Shown piece by piece: positions 24,381-28,567 of a stretch of DNA of 28,567 nt. This DNA is from CAZKTF01 sp964555565. GTDB taxonomy: Bacteria > Planctomycetota > JAJSAM01 > JAKLKS01. The translations under genes were made by a program, and so were the position numbers. Positions within the stretch are counted from its first letter, which is position 1. Each line of letters starts with the position of its first letter. The stretch covers positions 1 through 28,567 of the forward strand of contig CAZKTF010000018.1 in the NCBI GenBank assembly GCA_964555565.1, written 5' to 3'. Below the pieces are notes generated by a model that had not been told where the DNA came from, made no database searches, and was given only the letters and a program-made list of their open reading frames with translations.

Positions 24381-27300
24381 CTACCTGCAACCTCCCTTCC
24401 CGATCTTGCGGAGCGCGGCGTCGGCCTCGGCCCGGAGGTCCTGGAAGGCCTTCCCCAGGCCCGGCCGCACCTCCTCGGCGCGCTTGATCTCCTCGAGGAC
24501 CTCCATGGACCTGACGATGTCGCAGACCATGGTGAGCCACTCGGCCACCCCCTTGGCCGTGCCGGCCCGGAGGTAGACGGCGGGGATCCGCAGCTTCCAC
24601 TCGAACCAGTCCGCCGAGTAGCGGGTCCGTGGTTCCGGGGGGAGGTTCGGGCTCGTCTGGGCCCCGTCCACCAGGGCCTGGTAGAGGTTCACCGCCCCGA
24701 TGCAGTACTCCAGCCTGGAGACGCTGAGCGCGTCGTAGCAGCGGCCGAGGCCCTCGAGGAGCTCCGGGGTGCGCTTCACGAGCCCCAGCACCGTCGGCCT
24801 GAGGAGGCGGTGCATCTGGGCGTTCTCCTCGAGGACGGTGATGGCCGTGGCGCCCGCCAGGGCCCGCCGCGACTCCGGGGTGCGGTCGAAGGCCCGCACG
24901 AGGTTCTCCCCCTGCTGGGCGATCGTCGAGAGGGCCAGGGCCTTGCGACCGGGGTCCTCGCAGCCCGCCGCGTCCGGGTCCTTCGCCGCCCGATCGAGGA
25001 TGCGGCCCATCTGCTCCTTGAGGCGCTTCTCGTAGTCGGGAGGGGCCCCCTGCGGGACGAGGACGAGGGCCGCGAAGCACTCCTTGAGGTCCTTCAGGTC
25101 GGGCTGGGGGCGCGCGAGGAGGGCCTGGAAGTCGTGGAGGGCCTCGGCGTAGCGCTGCTGGTCGGTGAGGACCTGGGCCAGGTCCACGGTCAGGGCCTCC
25201 ACGTCCTCGGCCTTGTTCTGCTCGCGGTACCTGTCGCGCGCCCTCTGGTAGAGGTCCGTGGCGGCCGGCAGTTTGCCGAGGGCCCGCTTCACGCCGCCGA
25301 GGAACCGCAGGTTCTCGGGACCGGGGTTCGGGAGCCTCGAGAGCCAGAACTCGTAGAGGGGATCGGCGTGCCGGATGAGGTCCAGCGCCCCGGTCTTGTT
25401 CCCGATCCCCTTCTCCTTCACCGACTCGAGCCGGAAGGAGTCGGCGACCGCCAGGCAGAGGATGGGGGTCCACGTGGAATCGGGGCTCTCCGCGATCAGC
25501 TGCAGCGCGATCCGGTTTGCGTCGTCCCGCTTCCCCCCCTGGAGGAAGGCCAGGCCGCGCAAGTAGCGGACGCGGGGGAAGAAGTTCTCCACCTGGGCGC
25601 CGGAGAAGCGCCTCTCGAACTCGGCGAGGGTCTCGATGACCTTCTCGTAGGCCTTCCTCTCGTCGTGGGCCACCGCGGTCCAGAAGACCGCGATCGCGTA
25701 GGGCTGCTTCTTCCCCGCCGGGACGCTGGCGTCCTCGAAGAGCGGGCGGAGCCGCTTCTCCTGGGCGGCCAGGTGGGCCAGGGCCTCGTCGGGCTTGCCC
25801 CATTTGAGGTAGGCCTCGGCGATGCGGACCTGGGCGGTGTTGTAGTTCAGGCTGTCCGTCTTGACCGCCTTGAACTTCCCGATCGCGGCCTCGCAGTCCC
25901 CGTTGTTGAGGGCCTGGACCGCGTCCAGGTAGACCTGGTCGCCGCTCGCCTCGGACCAGGGGAACCTCTCGACGTAGAGCCTCCGCGCGTCCGTGACGTC
26001 CTTCTCCATCCCCTTGGCGCGGGCGGGGTCCTTCTCGCGGACCGCCTGCTGCATCAGGGCCTGCTTGGCGAGGATGCGGAAGTTGGCGCAGGACGCGATC
26101 TCCTGGTCCTCGTCCCTGCGCCCCTCGGCCAGGTACTGCTGGACCGGGAAGTCGGCGGCGAGGAACGCCTCCTGGTAGCGCTCCAGGTAGCCGTAGCAGG
26201 TGTTGATCTGGATCCAGGCCTTCGCCGCGTTCTGGCGCAGCAGGGCCCGGCGCAGTTCCGGCGTGGGCGCGCCCTCGCAGGCGAGGATGGCCCGCTGGAA
26301 GGCGCGGATCGCGAGGCCCCACTTGCGCTCCGCCATGCACCCCTGCCCGGCCTTCATGAGGATCTCGGGGGAGAGCGCGACCGGGGCGTCCGGCGGCAGC
26401 GCGGCCAGGATGTCGTTCAGCGCCCGCTTCGCCAGCAGGTCCACGGAGCGCCCCCAGCGCGGGTCGGCGGCGGAGGCGGCGTCGCTCACCTTCGCCAGCT
26501 CGTCGATGGCCGCCTGGTGCTGGCCCAGCGAGGACAGGGCCCGCGCCTTCTCCACCAGCGCGGCCAGGCCGAACTTCTGCGTCCGCGTGGCGGGGAGCTT
26601 CCCCTCCAGCTCCTCCATCTTCCTCACGAAGATCGAAGGGAAGGAGACGTCCCCCTGCTTGCGCACCTCGTTGCACATCCGCCCGTACAGCAGGGCCGAG
26701 GTCAGGATGCTCTCCAGGGTCGCCGCGTCCCGGGGCTCCGCGTAGGCGTCCACCGCGCCGATGGCGATGTGGAAGTACTCGTTCGCCTGGCGGAGGTCCT
26801 CCTCCTTCCAGCCCGAGGTGCCCTGGGCGCGCTTCCAGTAGGTCTTGGCGAGGTACATCGCGGCGTAGTAGCCGGGGAGGGTCCCCTCCGCCTCCTCGAA
26901 GAAGTCGAAGATCTCCTTCTCGGCCTCCGTGAGCTGGCTGAGGCGCAGGGGGTCCCCGACCGGGTAGAGGAGGGCCTTCTCGTGGGTCGCCACGGCGGAG
27001 AAGTACCAGGCCTTGTTCCGGACATCGACCCGGTCCGCCTTCCCCTCCTCGCGCTTGCGCACCGAGGCGAGGAGCCGGATGGCCTGGTCGTAGAGGCCCT
27101 CGGCCTCCTTCCGGTAGGCGGCCTGCTCGGCGACGGGCAGCTCCGAGGTCCGCTCGCCCCCGAGGAAGTTGGCGAGGTCCTGGAAAAGCTGGGCGAGCGC
27201 GAACTCGGCGTCCGCGGCCTTCGGGCCGCCGGCGGCGATGTACTCCTCGAACCCCTTCCGCGTCTCGGGGAACTTCTTCCGGACGTCCTCGACGCTCTGC

Positions 27301-27569
27301 TTCGGGTCGTTCATCGCCGCGCGGAGGGCGCGGCGGAGGAGCTCGCAGCGGATGTACTCGCCCGTCCGGCGCCGCTCCGCGGTCGGGCTGCCGGCGAGCA
27401 TCCGGTCCACCTCGGCCTGCGCCAGCTCGAAGTAGCCCCGGTCGGCGAGCCCGATGGCGAACTCCACGTCGTCGTCGCGGCTCTGCGCCTGCTGCGCGAG
27501 GGCCGGGGAGGCGAGGAGGAGGGCGGCGGAGGCGGAGAGGATCGTGCCGGCCAGGAAGGATCGGCCCAT
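24381..27569 (-). CDS. Large secreted TPR-repeat protein (TPR1)
   Basis: 1062 residues, function not known. The signal peptide (1-25, ending SPALA-QQ) is followed by helical TPR-like repeats along the whole length, for example FAIGLADRGYFELAQAEVDRM, VRIAEAYLKWGKPDEALAHL, RGLAFLQGGKRDDANRIAL and VDLAQVLTDQQRYAEALHDF. It is probably a periplasmic scaffold. The ATG at 27569 is preferred over an in-frame ATG at 27755 with a good AAGGAG. Of the 62 codons between the two, 13 end in A/T by my count, against one of the first 62 after 27569, and the signal peptide begins at 27569 with GAGGTG upstream. It is first in the TPR1-TPR2-exbB-exbD operon. Two candidate promoters precede it. Confidence 0.87.
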   Translation of the reverse strand: MGRSFLAGTILSASAALLLASPALAQQAQSRDDDVEFAIGLADRGYFELAQAEVDRMLAGSPTAERRRTGEYIRCELLRRALRAAMNDPKQSVEDVRKKFPETRKGFEEYIAAGGPKAADAEFALAQLFQDLANFLGGERTSELPVAEQAAYRKEAEGLYDQAIRLLASVRKREEGKADRVDVRNKAWYFSAVATHEKALLYPVGDPLRLSQLTEAEKEIFDFFEEAEGTLPGYYAAMYLAKTYWKRAQGTSGWKEEDLRQANEYFHIAIGAVDAYAEPRDAATLESILTSALLYGRMCNEVRKQGDVSFPSIFVRKMEELEGKLPATRTQKFGLAALVEKARALSSLGQHQAAIDELAKVSDAASAADPRWGRSVDLLAKRALNDILAALPPDAPVALSPEILMKAGQGCMAERKWGLAIRAFQRAILACEGAPTPELRRALLRQNAAKAWIQINTCYGYLERYQEAFLAADFPVQQYLAEGRRDEDQEIASCANFRILAKQALMQQAVREKDPARAKGMEKDVTDARRLYVERFPWSEASGDQVYLDAVQALNNGDCEAAIGKFKAVKTDSLNYNTAQVRIAEAYLKWGKPDEALAHLAAQEKRLRPLFEDASVPAGKKQPYAIAVFWTAVAHDERKAYEKVIETLAEFERRFSGAQVENFFPRVRYLRGLAFLQGGKRDDANRIALQLIAESPDSTWTPILCLAVADSFRLESVKEKGIGNKTGALDLIRHADPLYEFWLSRLPNPGPENLRFLGGVKRALGKLPAATDLYQRARDRYREQNKAEDVEALTVDLAQVLTDQQRYAEALHDFQALLARPQPDLKDLKECFAALVLVPQGAPPDYEKRLKEQMGRILDRAAKDPDAAGCEDPGRKALALSTIAQQGENLVRAFDRTPESRRALAGATAITVLEENAQMHRLLRPTVLGLVKRTPELLEGLGRCYDALSVSRLEYCIGAVNLYQALVDGAQTSPNLPPEPRTRYSADWFEWKLRIPAVYLRAGTAKGVAEWLTMVCDIVRSMEVLEEIKRAEEVRPGLGKAFQDLRAEADAALRKIGKGGCR

Positions 27570-27691
27570 CCTGCACCTCGGTTGCGGCGAAGCCCAGGGT
27601 CCACGGGCGGCCGCCGTGCCCACTCCGCGCGGTCCGCTCCTGCCCGCGCGCCCTACACCCGGCCCGGGCGCCGCGGGGACGAATCGTGGCG

Positions 27692-27719
27692 AGTCTAGCG
27701 GGCGCGGGAGGGAGGCCAA
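27692..27719 (-). promoter_or_regulatory. Promoter-like block P2 upstream of TPR1, shared with the secretin gene
   Basis: On the minus strand: TTGGCC (27714-27719), 16-base pyrimidine-rich spacer, TAGACT (27692-27697), with AAAGA just upstream (27722-27726). The order and most bases match the block before the secretin gene. It would give a leader of about 115 bases. Confidence 0.45.
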
Positions 27720-27793
27720 CATCTTTCGGCTCACCGTGTCCCCGGGGCGATCCATCGCGACGCTCCTTCCGGGAACAAGCCAAGCGCGAAGGG

Positions 27794-27822
27794 AGCATAC
27801 CCTGTGTTAACTGAAAAGTCAA
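27794..27822 (-). promoter_or_regulatory. Strong sigma-70-type promoter P1 upstream of TPR1
   Basis: TTGACT (27817-27822), a 17-base AT-rich spacer and TATGCT (27794-27799) on the minus strand, close to consensus and standing out in this GC-rich DNA. The start would be near 27787, about 220 bases before the TPR1 ATG. An AAGGAG (27763-27768) and in-frame ATG at 27755 lie just downstream. Confidence 0.7.
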
Positions 27823-27826
27823 GTAG

Positions 27827-27849
27827 GGCATCCGCGGGGAACGGATGGC
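27827..27849 (-). terminator. Intrinsic terminator-like hairpin after the FN3-like gene
   Basis: CATCCG and CGGATG arms (27829-27834, 27842-27847), extended to GGC/GCC with one bulge, about 4 bases after the stop of the upstream gene. On the minus strand a T-rich stretch (CTACTTGACTTTTC) follows and overlaps the -35 of P1. Confidence 0.5.
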
Positions 27850-27852
27850 CGC

Positions 27853-28567
27853 TCACCGCGGCACCTCGAAGACACGCGTCTCCCCGGAGGGGGCGCGGAG
27901 GACGACCTGGAGGCGGCGCACCCGGTTCCGCTCGAGCCGGGACTCGAAGAGGGGGTTCCCGTCGGGGTCCCTGAGGACCGTGCCCTCCGGCGCGAAGATC
28001 GGCACGCGCACCGCCTCGTGGCGGTCCACGTCGCTGGCCTCCACGGCCTCGAGCCGGAGGCCGGTGACGAAGTCGAGGAGGGGGCCGTCCCCCGACGCCG
28101 GGGCGGTCCCGCCCACGGGGCCGTGGTGGCCCGCCGGGAACTCCGCCGCCTCGGACCGGCCGTCGTAGGGCCGGCGGAGGCGGAACACCGCGGTGGCAGT
28201 CTCCAGGTCGGCCTGGAGGACGTTCACCTCGATCGGGATCGCGATCCGGCACTCCGTCGCGACGGGCTCCCCGGTCCCTCCGTCGAGGATCGGGGTGGCG
28301 ACGACGCGGGCGGTGCCCGAGGCGGCGGGGACGGGGATGTCGCAGGCGCCGTCCTCCGGGGCCATCCTGTCGATGGAGACCGCCGCGGGGGTCCCGAGGC
28401 CCTCCGCGCGGATCCGCGTCCCCCGCGAGCCGGCGGCGGGGGTCCACCGGACGCGGAGCCGGCCCTGCTCCCCCTCGACGGAGGCGCGGAGGTCGGCGAC
28501 GCGGGCCCCCGGCCGGGCCGGGCCCGCGGTCTCGGGGGGCGGCCCGAGGCGGCGCGAGGGGTCGGGG
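27853..28567 (-). CDS. FN3-like domain protein, 3' part (5' end outside the window)
   Basis: 238 codons are visible and the frame is open to the right edge; an internal ATG at 28365 is not the start because the frame upstream continues without a stop and reads as a protein domain. The upstream part (ARVADLRASVEGEQGRLRVR, then WTPAAGSRGTRIRAEG, then ARVVATPILDGGTGEPV) looks like a fibronectin type III fold with its conserved Trp. The rest is strand-rich, with alternating hydrophobic residues (VLQADLETATAVFRLRRP, LLDFVTGLRLEAVEA, RRLQVVLRAPSGETRVFEV). No family is recognised. It is probably secreted or surface-exposed, which cannot be checked without the N-terminus. A terminator-like hairpin separates it from the TPR1 operon. 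Confidence 0.7.
   Translation of the reverse strand, partial: PDPSRRLGPPPETAGPARPGARVADLRASVEGEQGRLRVRWTPAAGSRGTRIRAEGLGTPAAVSIDRMAPEDGACDIPVPAASGTARVVATPILDGGTGEPVATECRIAIPIEVNVLQADLETATAVFRLRRPYDGRSEAAEFPAGHHGPVGGTAPASGDGPLLDFVTGLRLEAVEASDVDRHEAVRVPIFAPEGTVLRDPDGNPLFESRLERNRVRRLQVVLRAPSGETRVFEVPR

Noticed and set aside
24810..27698. 962-codon open frame on the + strand opposite TPR1
   Set aside because: Shadow of TPR1: no domain recognised, and the minus frame has signal peptide, repeats and strong third-position GC.
24379..27831. Upstream extension of TPR2 through the TPR1 region
   Set aside because: It lies in another frame of TPR1. The GTG at 24378, directly followed by a signal peptide, is the sensible start.

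Overview
The window is a GC-rich (roughly 70% by eye) bacterial chromosome segment in which almost every codon of the real genes ends in G or C. The organism is a diderm: the window carries an LptD-type outer-membrane protein, a secretin, and an ExbB/ExbD-type inner-membrane motor set. Large TPR proteins with signal peptides, a membrane-anchored sulfatase-fold enzyme, tandem ExbD genes and oversized peptide-transporter parts fit a Planctomycetota-like lineage or another high-GC uncultured phylum. That placement is inference. A 10-N gap and a single-base frameshift suggest a draft or metagenome-derived assembly.

Left half (1-14042, all + strand): an LptD-like gene (open at the left edge, frameshifted near 252), a DUF983 zinc-ribbon membrane protein, and coaD. 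These are followed by an eight-gene peptide ABC-transporter cluster: substrate-binding protein, two permeases, two ATPases, then a second substrate-binding protein and a second pair of permeases. Only one ATPase pair is present for the two permease pairs. Several stops and starts overlap (ATGA/GTGA), which argues for translational coupling. A RidA deaminase closes the run.

Right half (14067-28567, all - strand, read right to left): the end of an FN3-like secreted protein; a terminator and a strong promoter region; two signal-peptide TPR proteins; ExbB; three ExbD/TolR-like proteins, two of them a tandem duplication; a sulfatase-fold enzyme with a Thr nucleophile and a TPR-like tail; a secretin with a Pro-rich linker and helical domain; a HAD hydrolase; and a receiver-only response regulator. 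The TPR1 and secretin genes share a conserved promoter-like block, which ties the two ends of this block together. The most interesting possibility is an envelope-spanning machine: an ExbBD3 motor in the inner membrane, periplasmic TPR adaptors, and an orphan secretin in the outer membrane.

No tRNA, rRNA, CRISPR array or transposase gene was seen. No stretch over 300 bases lacks a gene. The longest gaps (27570-27852 and 18508-18757) hold promoters and a terminator-like hairpin.
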